64,000 nt of DNA, from contig OZ017764.1 in NCBI GenBank assembly GCA_963969365.1, positions 1 to 64,000 on the forward strand, written 5' to 3'. This DNA is from Asterochloris sp. CNOR1 (lineage: Eukaryota; Chlorophyta; Trebouxiophyceae; Trebouxiales; Trebouxiaceae). Below the pieces are notes generated by a model that searched no databases, was not told the origin of the DNA, and saw only the letters and a program-made list of their open reading frames with translations. Below are positions 10,604 to 21,372 of the stretch, one piece after another (positions within the stretch are counted from its first letter, which is position 1; each line of letters opens with the position of its first letter). The translations under genes were made by a program, and so were the position numbers.

Positions 10604-11275
10604 ATGCCACAATTAGATAAAGTTACCTTTCTTTCGCAATTCTTTTGGCTCTCAATCTTCTTTTTGGCCTTCTATATCATACTTTTAAAGCAATTCTTAC
10701 CAAAAATGAGCCGTATTTTAAAGTTTCGAAAAAAGAGACTGAGCTTCTCTGGAGAAGGGGTGGTTCAACTGGGTGGGGAAAAGGAAAAAGTAGAGAAAAG
10801 CTATTCTACGCTAGTAGGGAACGGTCTTTCTCTTCCTAGGAACGTGCTTTCTGTAAACTTTAAAAAGATAGAAAGTTGGTTAAAAGACACCCTTTCTCAA
10901 ACTAACCAAACTAAATTGAAACAGGTTAATAAAAGATACATTGTTTCTCTAGGAGAAAGAGCGGTTGCTCAAAATTTAGCTCTTATTCCAGTCTATACTC
11001 TTCCACTTGCTTCGCACACGCAAGAAAGACAAAACGATTCTTCATCATCACTTTCCTTTTTTTTGTTAAAGAGTCTTGTATCGGCGCAAAAGCAAATTCT
11101 TCGCTCTTTTTCTTCAAAGAAAAAGAGCAGCCAACCCCTTAAAGCAGAGTCAGTTCCCACGGGATCTACAACTCCTTTGTCACAAAACAAAGAGACAGTT
11201 AAAGGAAAAAAAGCGAACGACGGCAAAGACAAACAAGGAGGTAAAGACAAAAAAAAGGGAAAATCTACGGCGTAA
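10604..11275 (+). CDS. atp8: ATP synthase subunit 8 (Atp8/Ymf19)
   Basis: Subunit 8 is a small membrane-anchored part of the Fo stator of mitochondrial ATP synthase. The start MPQLDKVTFLSQFFW is the signature N-terminus of plant and algal Atp8, followed by a single membrane segment (about residues 12-32) and the basic SRILKFRKKR stretch. That is why ATG 10604 is chosen although the frame is open from further upstream through repeat DNA. The product is 223 residues, long for the family. The extra length is a basic tail ending in KDKKKGKSTA, and a repeat word (coding PLASHTQERQ) lies near residue 140. It sits between the two unknown membrane ORFs and the second initiator tRNA. Confidence 0.9.
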   Translation: MPQLDKVTFLSQFFWLSIFFLAFYIILLKQFLPKMSRILKFRKKRLSFSGEGVVQLGGEKEKVEKSYSTLVGNGLSLPRNVLSVNFKKIESWLKDTLSQTNQTKLKQVNKRYIVSLGERAVAQNLALIPVYTLPLASHTQERQNDSSSSLSFFLLKSLVSAQKQILRSFSSKKKSSQPLKAESVPTGSTTPLSQNKETVKGKKANDGKDKQGGKDKKKGKSTA

Positions 11276-12092
11276 TCGCAACCTTTTTCTTACTCTTGAT
11301 GCACTCTACACAGCACAAGCAATTGCATCCTTGCTTTATTTGCCTTTGCTCTGCTTATTGCGTCCTTGCTTCGCACAATTCTCTTGTTGCTAGTGCGAGC
11401 GAAGCACGCAAGAAGGTAGTAGCAAAGCACAGGGTACAAACGGATGGGCCAATAAGCGAAGGGTCTTCTACGTGCAAAGCAATAAGCAAAGCAATTGTAA
11501 GCGAAGCAACACGTTGCTTCGCACACAAGAGAATTCACCAATAAGCAATTTATTGATGCAGAGCACGGATTGCTTGTTAATCAAAACAACACACGTATCT
11601 TCTTTCTCTTTTCTTTAATTCTGCGTTAGTGCACTCTTAATAGAGAGAAACAAGTGATGGTAATTGCTTGCCCGTGCAAAGCAACTACTTGCTTGGGACA
11701 GCAAGTAGTTTGTACAACCCAACCATTAAGAATTACGTGCCAAACAACCCGTGCAAAGCAACTACTCGGTTGACTTGGTACTACCTTCTTCCGCCCTTCT
11801 AACCGAAGTTTGCACAATTCTCTTGTTGCTATACCTTCGGTTAGAAGCAAGGACGCAATAAGCGAAGGATCACGTACCACAAGCACTTGGTCTGCTTGTG
11901 TTGTGGTACGTGGAAAGCAATTGTAAACTGTACCAAGAAAAAGAGTAAAGCAAAATATCCTTGTTGCTATACTACGTGCGAAGCAAGTCAACCCTTCTTG
12001 CTCTGGGTCACCAAATCGCGAAGCAACTACTTGTAGCCTTACGTGCAAAGCAATAAAGGGTAGGGTGAAGAGTAAAGCAAGCAAAAAACACA
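11276..12092. repeat. repeat mosaic spacer
   Basis: Repeat words only, including a 'TAATAGAGAGAAACAAGTGA' word near 11637. The 12.0 kb end runs straight into the tRNA gene. Confidence 0.75.
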
Positions 12093-12166
12093 AGCGGGGT
12101 AGAGAAGTTGGTAATCTCGCCAGGCTCATAATCTGGAGATCGCAAGTTCAAGTCTTGCCCCCGCCC
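12093..12166 (+). tRNA. trnfM: initiator-type tRNA-Met(CAU), copy 2
   Basis: It is almost identical to the gene at 7482-7555. It differs by compensated or wobble changes: the innermost acceptor pair is G-C here and A-T there, and the T stem is GCAAG/CTTGC here and GCAGG/CCTGC there. The A1-C72 mismatch is retained. Paired substitutions suggest that both copies stay functional. It lies about 360 bases upstream of rnl. Confidence 0.9.
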
Positions 12167-12524
12167 TCTCTTTTAGAGATTTCAGGGTTTCTGTGAAAAT
12201 CTAATCGAGTAAAGGTTTACGTGACCCGTCCTCCCTTCTTGCTCTTTGCGCCCTTCTTGCCTGCTTCGCTTATTGTAAGCCAAGCAACACTACCTGCGGT
12301 CAGCACGACCTTGCTTCGCACTTGCTCTGCATCACTAGCAACAAGTTAATTGAAGGTAACTAGCAACAAGTTGCTTTGCTTATTGCGTCCGAAGGATCTG
12401 TGCGAGCGCAGCACGCAACAAGGTAGTAGCAATCCCTAGCAACAAGTGAATTGTGATGGGTACTTGCTTTTACTGCTTCGCACGTAGCACAAGCAAGGAC
12501 ATCAAAACCTTTTTTTAAAAACTT
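12167..12524. repeat. repeat spacer with a ~70-bp element
   Basis: The spacer holds a copy (about 12307-12372) of the element that starts GACCTTGCTTCGCACTTGC and contains two AGCAACAAG words. No gene is seen. Confidence 0.7.
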
Positions 12525-13054
12525 AAAATATCGCGTGGTAAGAGAGAGCTTTGGGTGGATGCCTAGGCAAAGCATTGAAGGGACGTATCAAGCAACGAAA
12601 AGCTACGGAAAGGGGCGAATTCCATAGATCCGTAGATCTCCCGCTGGGAAACCAAAATTCTAACACTTAGCGAATTGAAACATCTTAGTAGCTAAAGGAA
12701 CAGAAATCAACCGAGATTCCGTAAGTAGTGGCGAGCGAAACCGGAAAAGGGCAACTTCTTGTATTTTTTTGCGGCTTACCCTTGACGAGTTGTTTCACAA
12801 CCTTGCCAGGGGTTGTGTTTGTCTGAAAATAAAATACCTTTAGTTTAAAAACTGTAAAGCAACACTCAATCTTTTTGGAACAAAGAGCCATAGAAGGTGA
12901 AAGCCCTGTAAGTGTTTTTGCTTTTTAGTTTTGTATACATGTTTGTATATTAGGCAACCACCAACCGTAAGAATCAGGAAGTTAGAGAGTAAAACGATTC
13001 TCTTGAATTGTTTGAAGAAAGGGGGGCCACCCTCTAACCCTAAAACACTTGCTT

Positions 13055-13100
<46 letters not shown>

Positions 13101-14742
13101 AGGAATGGGAGTGAAATAGACCTGAAACCCAAAGTTTACAAGCAGTTGAACCGGAGACTATGTTGTTTTTGCCAGTTGGGTGTGCGAAGTTCGCACACCC
13201 AACTGTTGATTCTCCGGAACGGCGTACCTTTTGCATAATGGGTCAGCGAGTAAATCTGTTTAGCATGCTTAAACCGTTAGGTGGAGGCAAAGCGAAAGCA
13301 AGTTTGAAAAGAGCGTTGTGTGTTTTTTTAACATAGAGTTAAACAGATTTGACCCGAAACCGGGTGATCTTACCAGGAGCAAGCTGAAAGGGTGGTAATA
13401 CATTCTGGAGGGCTGAACCCACGTCTGTGGCAATAGGCGGGGATGACTTCTGGTAAGGGGTGAAAAGCCAATCGAACCCGGAGATAGCTGGTTTTCTACG
13501 AAATCTATTGAGGTAGACCGCAAGGAGATTAAGGAAAGGGGGTAGAGCACTCGATGAGAAAGGGGGGCCCAAAGCCTTACTGATTTCAAGGAAACTCCGA
13601 ATACCTTTCCCGTGATTGTTTTGCATAAACAAACACCACCCCTTGCAGACAGACTTTGGGTGCTAAGGTCCAAAGTCAAGAGGGAAAAAGCCCAGATCAC
13701 ACGCTAAGGCCCCCAAGAAGCAACTCAGTGGTAAAGGAATTGGTTAGGCGATAACAACCAGGAGGTGGGCTTGGAAGCAGCCATCCTTTGAAGAAAGCGT
13801 AACAGCTCACTGGTCTAGCTCAACCAAACCGAAAATGTAACGGGGCTCAAGTTGCTCGCCGAAGCGGTGGTAAGAAATCCGCCCTTTGCTCTGCTCTGCT
13901 GTGCGAACTTCGGTTAGAAGGAGGCAAGTAGGGCGCAATAGCATTCGTGCAAAGCAATAAATTGCTTGGGGATGGTTTTCTTAGGTAGTAGAACGTTCTG
14001 TAAATCGTTGAAGACTCACCGAAAGGGAGATTGGAGATATCAGAAGTGAGAATGCTGACATGAGTAACGTAAAGTTTTGTGAAATTCAAAACCGCCGCAA
14101 GTTAAAGGGTTTCTACAGACCGGAAATCGGTGTAGATTGAAACGGCTCCTAAGGAAAGAGGGACACCTCTATTCGATGGAAGGCAACTGTCTTGTGCTTG
14201 GTACGTGCAAAGCTAGTGTTTTGCATGCGCAGGTACACATGTGATGTGTAGCACAAGCAAGTAAACTCTCTTGTAAAGTGGTTAATTGTTTTAAAGGAAC
14301 GGGGTTTATCCATTTTATGGAATTAATCGGATCTTTTTCCTGTATTTGGGAACCTCCAGGAAACAACTTTAGAATGTATAAACACGCAAAACAATTTACG
14401 AGGGATCAACCGTACCCAAAACCAACACAGGTGAACTGGTTAAATACCAAGGCGATTGAGACAACCATCTTGAAGGAACTCGGCAAATTGCCTCCGTAAC
14501 TTAGGGATAAGGAGGACCCTTATCTAGCTACGCTTGTGCGAAGGTAGAGAAGGGTGGCACAGAATAGGGGGTGGCGACTGTTTATTAAAAACACAGGACT
14601 CTGCAAAGTGGCAACACGACGTATAGGGTCTGACGCCTGCCCAGTGCTAGAAACTTAAGGGGACAGGTAATTGCATCCTGTGCCAAAGGTCAGGAAGCAC
14701 AAGCTTGGAACTGAAAGCCTAGTAAACGGCGGCCGTAACTCT

Positions 14743-16052
14743 AAAAAAAAATAGACCGTTGGAGTTATAAAATTTGGCTAAATGCTGGAAACTCTTGTTT
14801 GAGCTTTTACTACGACCTTTACACCACTTGGTTCTAAAAACACTACTTGCGTGTACCAACAAGTGAATTGTGACCGTGACCGTGACCGTGACCCTTCGCA
14901 CGGTCACGGTCACGGTCACGTGTTGCTTAAAGCTCCATTTGCCTTTGCTCTGCTTATTGCTTTGCGACCAAAGGTAGTATAGCAACAAGAGAATTCGCAC
15001 AGGGTACAAGTGTTGCCTTTGCTTTGCACGCTATGCACAGGCTACAATCCCATCCGTGCGAAGCAATTCATTGGTGACCCTTCGCACGATCACACGTGAC
15101 CGTGACCGTGACCGTGCGAAGGGTCACGGTCACAAGCAACTAGTGTTGCTAAAAAAAGAACAAAAAGGAAAAGGCGTAACAATGTAAAAGTAGAGACAAT
15201 CAGCAGGAAAGACTAAAGTGTAAAAGTGTGAATAATCAAGAATCTAAATCTATTCCAATAAGGATAGCTTATTATATAACCGGGTTTGCAGATGGTGATG
15301 CGTCAAGCACAAGCTTTAATCTTTCTTTTCTTGCACATTCCTAGCAACAAGTGAATTGTGATGATGGAAAATAATTTCTGTTTTTAATATCAGCCAGAAA
15401 GAAAGAACTATTCTTGCTTTAATAAAACATCATTTAGGATGCGGTACCATTCGTTATCGAAAAGACAATGTATGGGTCTATCAAGTAGATAATATAAAAA
15501 GTATCAAAGAGATTATTATCCCATTTTTTAACAAATTTGGTTTTCTTTCAGAAAAAAGATTTTGCAAGATTTAAGAGAATCATAGAGTTGCTTGTGCTAC
15601 TACGTGACCGTGCGAAGGGTCACCAAGTCGCGAAGCAATAAAAGCAAGTACCCATCACAAGGAGAAAAAAAGCTTAACTTATAACGATCTTGAAATTCTC
15701 TTGCAACTCTTAACCCAAGTAGAAATTCAAAACATAAGTAAATACAATTTATGTGAGATAAAAGAAAGGGGTTCTCTTTTTTGGAAAAGAAATAAAAAAG
15801 ATTGAACAATTAAACACACTCTCTTTAGAATCCTCAGAGACTACACGCCAAACATAGTATCCTTTGGTTATTATGATGATATAGTCCGATCTTTGCTGAA
15901 AAGTAAAGAGAAAACAAATTTGCTCTATTTGTTTTTGCTAATAATTGTTTCTATTTTTAAAAATGTTAGAAAAAGAAACAGGTACACTTATTGGTGACCC
16001 AGAGCAAGAAGGGTCGACCGAAGTACGTACCAACATTAGTTAACAATGCAAG
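14743..16052 (+). mobile_element. group I intron in rnl helix 69 (site ~L1917)
   Basis: The 5' exon ends CCGTAACTCT and rRNA resumes GACGGTCCTCAGGTAGCG, so helix 69 is cut after the equivalent of U1917. The intron has group I core words: ATGCTGGAAACTC (14791), ACAATCAGCAGGAAAGAC (about 15195) and GATATAGTCCGATC (about 15876). It carries a decayed LAGLIDADG reading frame. Several hairpin repeats are inserted, with GTGACC hairpins near 14873-14920 and 15092-15133. The 3' boundary could shift by a base or two. Confidence 0.85.
15255..15820 (+). pseudogene. broken LAGLIDADG homing endonuclease
   Basis: A frame reading YYITGFADGDAS (about 15271-15306) is a first LAGLIDADG motif. It runs into a repeat word containing AGCAACAAGTGAATTGTGATG (about 15344-15364) that brings stops. 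A second frame continues with family-like sequence (NISQKERTILALIKHHLGCG and SIKEIIIPFFNKFGF) to a stop near 15572. A second repeat block (about 15583-15660) follows, and then more remnants. No intact protein is possible. Repeats appear to have inserted into a once-intact endonuclease ORF of the host intron. Confidence 0.75.
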
Positions 16053-16560
16053 GACGGTCCTCAGGTAGCGAAATTCATTGGCACCTAATTAGTGTCCCGC
16101 ATGAATGGCGTCACGACTTCCCCACTGTCTCCAAGATGGTCTCAGTGAAATTGAATTCTCCGTGCAGATGCGGAGTCCCCGAAAAAAGACGGTAAGACCC
16201 TATGCACCTTTACTATAACTTGCCATTGAGAGAGGGAGATGAATGTAGAGGATAGGTGGGAGAGTGACAAACTCATCCTTGAAATACCACCCTTTCTTTT
16301 CCGTCTCTCTAATCCCTTTCCCTTAAAAACGGGAGACATTGGCTGGTGGGTAGTTTGACTGGGGCGGTCGTTTCCTAAAGAGTATCGGAAATGCGCGAAG
16401 GTAAGCTCATACTGGTCGGAAACCTGTAGTAGAGCGTAATGGTAAAAGCTTGCCTGACTGCGAGACTTACAAGTCGAGCAGGGACGAAAGTCGGCCATAG
16501 TGACCCGGGAGCACCGTGTGGAAGGGCTCTCGATCAACGGATCAAAGGTACGCTAGGGAT

Positions 16561-17237
16561 AAGCTCAACATAGCATGTTGTCCCGCCCAGTGGCGATACT
16601 GGGGCAAGCGAAAACCCATCACTAGCAACAATTCTCTTCAACAATAACAGTATTGTTTACAACACTGTAAAAACAAGATGGGTAACCGGGTGAACTGACA
16701 GGAAGGCTGTCCTTTTCCTCTTGCTGTGCCGTGCTTGCTTTTATTGGGTGCCAAGCAACACTTGTTGCCTTCGGTCGTGCCACAAGCAAAGAGCAAGAAG
16801 CAACACGCACAAACTTTCAATAGCAACGAGTTGCTTTACAAACTTCTTCCGCCCTTCTAACCCAAGTTAGCACAATTCTCTTGTTGCTATACTTTCGGTT
16901 AGAAGCAAGGATGCAATAAGCGCAAGAAGGTTTCAAGAGAGTAAAGGTGCTAATCTGCAGCGAAGCCTGCAAACGGATTCCTTAATCTGTCTTGCTATTA
17001 GCAGTAGCAAGACAAAAGGTAGGTGTAAGCAGGAACGTTCAACGACTAGGAGGTGAGGCAACTCCAGCCAATAATCTTCCCACGAGCGCCCGGCAACTCT
17101 AAAACAATCTAATTCCGCACGGTCAGGCAAGTGAAGCAAAGGATTTTGTTGGGTGTTTTTAGAGTTGATGAAATAGTCTGAACTTGTAGGAAACTACAAG
17201 AAGTAATGGATAAAGAGCTATTACGGTAACACAAATG
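16561..17237 (+). mobile_element. group I intron in rnl (site ~L2449)
   Basis: The rRNA reads CTAGGGAT, is interrupted, and resumes AACAGGCTGATG, matching an insertion after E. coli U2449. The intron begins after a T and ends with G, as group I introns do. A P7-like GATGAAATAGTCTGAACTTG lies near 17168. No ORF is seen. Repeat words fill the loop region at about 16800-16945. Confidence 0.8.
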
Positions 17238-17288
17238 AACAGGCTGATGACTCCCAAGAGCTCTTATCGACGGAGTCGTTTGGCACCT

Positions 17289-17967
17289 CAAATCGGGGTC
17301 TACACGTAGGGAACACGTGTTGAAAATTTAGCTATATGCTGGGAAACCCGAGTATCTCCCTTGACGAAGCTATCCTGCCCGTAAAACTAAGGGAGTGCGG
17401 ACAATCAGCAGGGAAGTTTGCTTTGTTTTATTTTACAAACCATAACCCCTCAACGACTACATGCTGAACATCCTAGTTCTTATTAAATTTGAATGGATGG
17501 TGATATAGTCTGATCTTTTAGGCAACTAAAAGGCAAAGCCAGATTAAGACTTGGTATATTTCTATCAAGATTTGGCCCTTTGCATTAGATTTGTGAAAAA
17601 TATAAATCTTTCTCTTTCTGCCCTTCGCTCTTGGGAACCTTTATTGCTTTGCACTTGCTCTTTGCGCCCTTCTTGCGCCCTTCGCTCGCACTTGCTCTTT
17701 GCCTGTGGCAGGACCTTGCTTCGCACTTGCTCTGCATCACTAGCAACAAGTGAATTGAAGGTAACTAGCAACAAGTGAATTAAGGGTCACCAAAACTTAC
17801 GCAAATTCAACGTGAACTTTTAGTAAAAGGAATTTTAGTATACCCTTCTCGCCCATCCTAACCCTTGGCACAGGACGGGTAAACCTTTTCTAATGGGAAA
17901 ACATAAGTGTTTAGAGAAAGAAGGAGGATTTGAAAAGAAAACCCACACAAGTCTAATTAACATTATG
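17289..17967 (+). mobile_element. group I intron in rnl (site ~L2500)
   Basis: The exon GGCACCT is cut, and the rRNA resumes CGATGTCGACTCATCC, so the intron sits after the equivalent of U2500 in the peptidyl transferase loop. Core words TATATGCTGGGAAACC (about 17333), ACAATCAGCAGGGAAG (17401) and GATATAGTCTGATC (about 17501) mark group I. A ~70-bp repeat element (about 17712-17781) is inserted. The remaining interior encodes no intact protein. Confidence 0.82.
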
Positions 17968-18388
17968 CGATGTCGACTCATCCCATCCTGGAGCTGCAGG
18001 CGGTTCCAAGGGTTCGGCTGTTCGCCGATTAAAGGGGTACGTGAGTTGGGTTTAGTGCGTTGAGAAACAGTACGGATCCTATCTTTTTTGGGTGTTTACA
18101 AATTGAGAGAATCATTCCTTTGTACGAGAGGACCGGGAATGATAAACCTCTGGTTTACTAGTTGTTGCGCCAGCAGCATAGCTAGGTAGCTACGTTTAGA
18201 GCAAATAACTGCTGAAAGCATCTCAAGCAGGAATTTGCGTCTCAAAACAAGTTTCTAAGATCGTGGAAAACTACCACGCAATAGGCGAAAGGTGTAAAAA
18301 CAGCAATGTTAAAGCTTATTCGTACTAATCTACCACCCGATATTTTGGTTTTATATCTATACCGCGTTTGTAGGATGCACACAAAGAC

Positions 18389-19330
18389 TTGGGGCACTCT
18401 TCTTTACTGACCGCAGTTGCTTTGCACCATAAGGTAAAAAATGTTGGCCTCTCCCTTGTAAACAAAAACTCTTTAATTGGTGACCGTGACCCGTCCTGTG
18501 ACCCTTCGCACGGTCAGGATGCACGGTCACAGCACTTACTTAACGTTGTTCAAACCCAGGCAAACATTAAAGAGTTTAGAGAGCAATTTAAAGAATATAA
18601 TGAGCAAGTTAAAAACACACTTGAAAGGATTGAAGGGAAAGTTACGCCTAATGAAAGAGTATTTAGAAAGGGTTTGCCCTTAAGAGACCCCGGTACAAAT
18701 ACTATTTATTCCCAATTAATGAAAGAGGCTAGACAGAGAGGAATGAGGATTATCGAGTACTCTGTTTTTCTTGCCACAGGCACTGCCATTACACTGTTGG
18801 CATTCACCGAACTTAGAATTAATGAGATAAGAACTTTTAATAAAGAACAATACCTACAGCTTATAGAAGAAGGAAGAATTCAAGTATATCAAAGTAAGCA
18901 AAACAAATATCGTACAATCTTGCTCAGTAATGGTGCAACTAAAGCTTTAAACGAGCTTAAAGCAGAAGCCATGAGTGTTTTTCGTAAAAGAGAGACTCTT
19001 GCAGGCGGGGCTTCACCGAACAACTGGATTACGTTTGTAAATAATAAATTAAAAGATGTTGCCAAGCAACACAGGTTATTCATAAAGTCTCATTCTTTTA
19101 GAATAAACTTTATCACAAGCTTGTTAAAGTTCGCACCTATTCAGCAAGTAAGCGGCTTAGTGGGACATCAAGATGTTAAGAGCACTATGGCTTACAACAG
19201 ATATACATTGGATCAGACGAAAGCCAGGGATTTAATGGATAGAGCTATCTATAACGTTAAAGATCAAGAAGGGAGAGAAAAAGAAGGGGAGGAAGAGATA
19301 AAGCAAAGGATAATAAAAGAGATAACGTAA
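18389..19330 (+). CDS. tyrosine recombinase (phage-type integrase)
   Basis: Tyrosine recombinases cut and rejoin DNA at specific sites through a covalent 3'-phosphotyrosine. In this 313-residue frame the catalytic set is visible: Arg143 in ELRINEIRTF, candidate Lys170 or Lys173, His235 and Arg238 in SHSFRIN, His260 in GLVGH, and Tyr269 exactly nine residues later in STMAY. The first ~50 residues are encoded by repeat words including a GTGACC hairpin, so the true start may lie downstream at a non-ATG codon or the N-terminus may have been replaced. The C-terminus is charged and probably coiled. A decayed relative lies at 25265-26555. Such genes are rare in mitochondria. Origin from a plasmid or phage-like element is inferred. 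Confidence 0.8.
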   Translation: MGHSSLLTAVALHHKVKNVGLSLVNKNSLIGDRDPSCDPSHGQDARSQHLLNVVQTQANIKEFREQFKEYNEQVKNTLERIEGKVTPNERVFRKGLPLRDPGTNTIYSQLMKEARQRGMRIIEYSVFLATGTAITLLAFTELRINEIRTFNKEQYLQLIEEGRIQVYQSKQNKYRTILLSNGATKALNELKAEAMSVFRKRETLAGGASPNNWITFVNNKLKDVAKQHRLFIKSHSFRINFITSLLKFAPIQQVSGLVGHQDVKSTMAYNRYTLDQTKARDLMDRAIYNVKDQEGREKEGEEEIKQRIIKEIT

Positions 19331-20059
19331 GAATTCAAAGTTAGAGATTCTGAAAAAAGAGAGTAAAAAGAAAGGTCTTTCTTAATAGTTAACTCAAAGG
19401 TTACGTCTATAATCAACGAGTAACACAAGAACCGCTGATTGTAGGAAGCGTGGAATGAAGGAGAGAACAAATAAAATAATTAATTTTTTCTTCGAAAAAC
19501 TGTTGGTAGAGATATCTTGTTAGACACGGGTCGCGTGTTACGTGCCAAGCAATCCCTAGCAACAAGAGAATTATGCGAAGCAAGGACGCACCCGTACCAA
19601 AAGAAGATACCGCTTGTTTAAACCTTTAAGCGACAGGTGGTGTGTAAGCTTGTGCGTAGCAAGTGCTGTGCTGACCGCAGGTAGTGTTGCTTGGCTTACA
19701 ATAAGCAAAAAGCGGAAGAAAAGCGGAATTGTGTGCGAATTCTCTTGTTGCTTGTGTTGCTTGGCTTACAATTGCTTTGCACCAAGTACTTCTTCCGCCC
19801 TTCTAACCGAAGTTTGCACAATTCACTTGTTGCTATACGTACTTCTTGCGTGCTTCGCGACCGAAGGTAGCACAGCAAAGCAATAAGCATAGCAAAAACG
19901 CAATAAGCAAAGCAATAAAAGGGTGTGCAAAGCAATTTGCGCAGCAAACCAAGGAAAAACCTTTGCACTAGCATTCGTGCGAAGCAACTTATTGCTTGAG
20001 ATACAAGCAATTGTTTTGCACAAAACAATCCAAGTATACAGAAGAAGGAAGAAAGGAAC
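19331..20059. repeat. spacer between recombinase and trnG
   Basis: About 19331-19500 is AT-rich unique sequence following the recombinase. From 19540 on it is repeat mosaic, including the CGCAGGTAGTGTTGCTTGG word near 19677. No gene is seen. Confidence 0.65.
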
Positions 20060-20131
20060 GCGGGTGTAGCTCAGCGGTAGAGCGTCTCGTTGCCAATGAG
20101 AAGATCGCGTGTTCGAATCACGTTACCCGCT
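20060..20131 (+). tRNA. trnG: tRNA-Gly(GCC)
   Basis: The acceptor GCGGGTG pairs with TACCCGC. The anticodon arm CTCGTTGCCAATGAG presents GCC, and the T arm is GCGTG-TTCGAAT-CACGT. The discriminator is T, as usual for tRNA-Gly. Confidence 0.95.
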
Positions 20132-20471
20132 TTCCTTTACTCTAGAGAGAAGAGAAAACATTCAGATTAAAACAAACTGTGACCCTTGTCAGTTGCTTTG
20201 GTACGTACTCAATTGCTTGTAAACCAAAAAGCGCGTGACCGTATGCAAAGCAAAACAAAGGTGTGTCCCTTCTTGCTCTGGGTCACAAGTGTTCTTTGCC
20301 GCAGGCAGTACAATTTACTTGTTGGTATTGCTTTTTTCGCACAAAGAACAAGAAGAACAAGCGTGTGACTCAGTTGCTTTAAAAAAGGTGATGGTGAAGC
20401 AACTTGTTGCTATACCTTCGGTCGCACAGCACGTGCTGTGCATCACGATAGCAAAGCACAACCTTGTGCCT

Positions 20472-20531
20472 GTAGTTGTTGTTGTTGTTGTTGTTGTAAA
20501 AACAAACAACAACAACAACAACAACAACTAC
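20472..20531. repeat. palindromic GTT/AAC microsatellite hairpin
   Basis: A run of GTT triplets (20472-20497) is followed after an 8-nt loop by its perfect reverse complement (20506-20531), giving 26-bp arms. Microsatellites normally expand as direct runs, so a perfect foldback is unusual. Confidence 0.9.
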
Positions 20532-21308
20532 AACAACTGCATTATAGTAATTTGCTACCTGCTTTGCGTTCTGTGCCGCCCTTGTACCCTGTGGTACGGT
20601 ACTACCTTCTTCCGCCCTTCTAACCCAAGTTTGCACGAGCAACTTGTTGCTAGTGCAAAGCAAAAACGCAATAAGCAAAGCAATAAGCGCAAAGAAGACG
20701 CGTGTTTTCTTTCTCTTTTCTTTACGTGCAAAGCAATCGCGTTCTTAGTATGAAGAAAAAAATTTAAGCCATTATAGATTACTTTTTGCTTTGCTCACCG
20801 TTTGTGGCCCAGAGCAAGAAGGGACACCCTGTGCTACGGGTCACAAACGGTGAGCAAAGCAATCCCTAGCAACAAGAGAATTGTGCGAAGCAATTCATTG
20901 GTGACCGTGACCGTGACCCTTCGCACGGTCACGGTCACGGTCACGTGCTGTGCTTATTGCTTTGCTGTGCTACCTTCGGTCGCGAAGCACGCAAGAAGTA
21001 CGTATAGCAACAAGTTGCTTCACCATCACACAAAAATTTGAGAAACTTGCCTCTGCTTTATTGCGTGACCCGTAGCACAAGGTAAAGGCTATTGGCCTCT
21101 CCCTTGTAAACAAAAACTCTTCACTTGCTTAGAGCTTTTGCGCCCGAATTCTCTTGTTGCTGATCTTGCTTTGCTGTGCAAACTTCGGTTAGAAGGGCGG
21201 AAGAAGGTAGAAGTGACCGTGACCGTGACCCTTCGCACGGTCACGGTCACCAATAAGCGTAGCAAGACACAACACGTGGCACTAGCAACAAGTTGCTTCA
21301 GCAATCAT

Positions 21309-21372
21309 TTGCCCGTGCAAAGCAATTGAAACCTTCTTGCGAAAAAAGGTTTCAATTGCTTTGCACGGGCAA
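21309..21372. repeat. 27-bp-arm perfect hairpin
   Basis: The arms 21309-21335 and 21346-21372 are exact reverse complements around a 10-nt loop. The arms consist of repeat words (TTGCCCGTGCAAAGCAATTG). Confidence 0.9.

Larger units (their letters stand above)
12525..18346 (+). rRNA. rnl: large subunit ribosomal RNA with three group I introns
   Basis: 23S landmarks run in order from GGTGGATGCC (12553) to the sarcin-ricin region AGTACGAGAGGACC (about 18120). The ends are set by helix 1: AAAATATCGCGTGGTA at 12525 pairs with TACCACCCGATATTTT ending at 18346. Exons are interrupted by three group I introns at sites equivalent to E. coli positions 1917, 2449 and 2500. Each interrupted site is in the most conserved functional core (helix 69 and the peptidyl transferase ring). 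Variable regions near 12760-12880, 13880-13960 and 14180-14450 are expanded, partly by repeat words. Site numbering is by eye from remembered E. coli sequence. Confidence 0.95.

Noticed and set aside
12982-13700. Minus-strand ORFs inside rnl, and similarly 6771-6986 inside rns
   Set aside because: They lie antisense to highly conserved rRNA and show no protein-like features.
20472-20531. CRISPR-like array
   Set aside because: Repeats in this window are dispersed, palindromic and without regular spacers. No cas-like gene exists, and none is expected in a mitochondrion.
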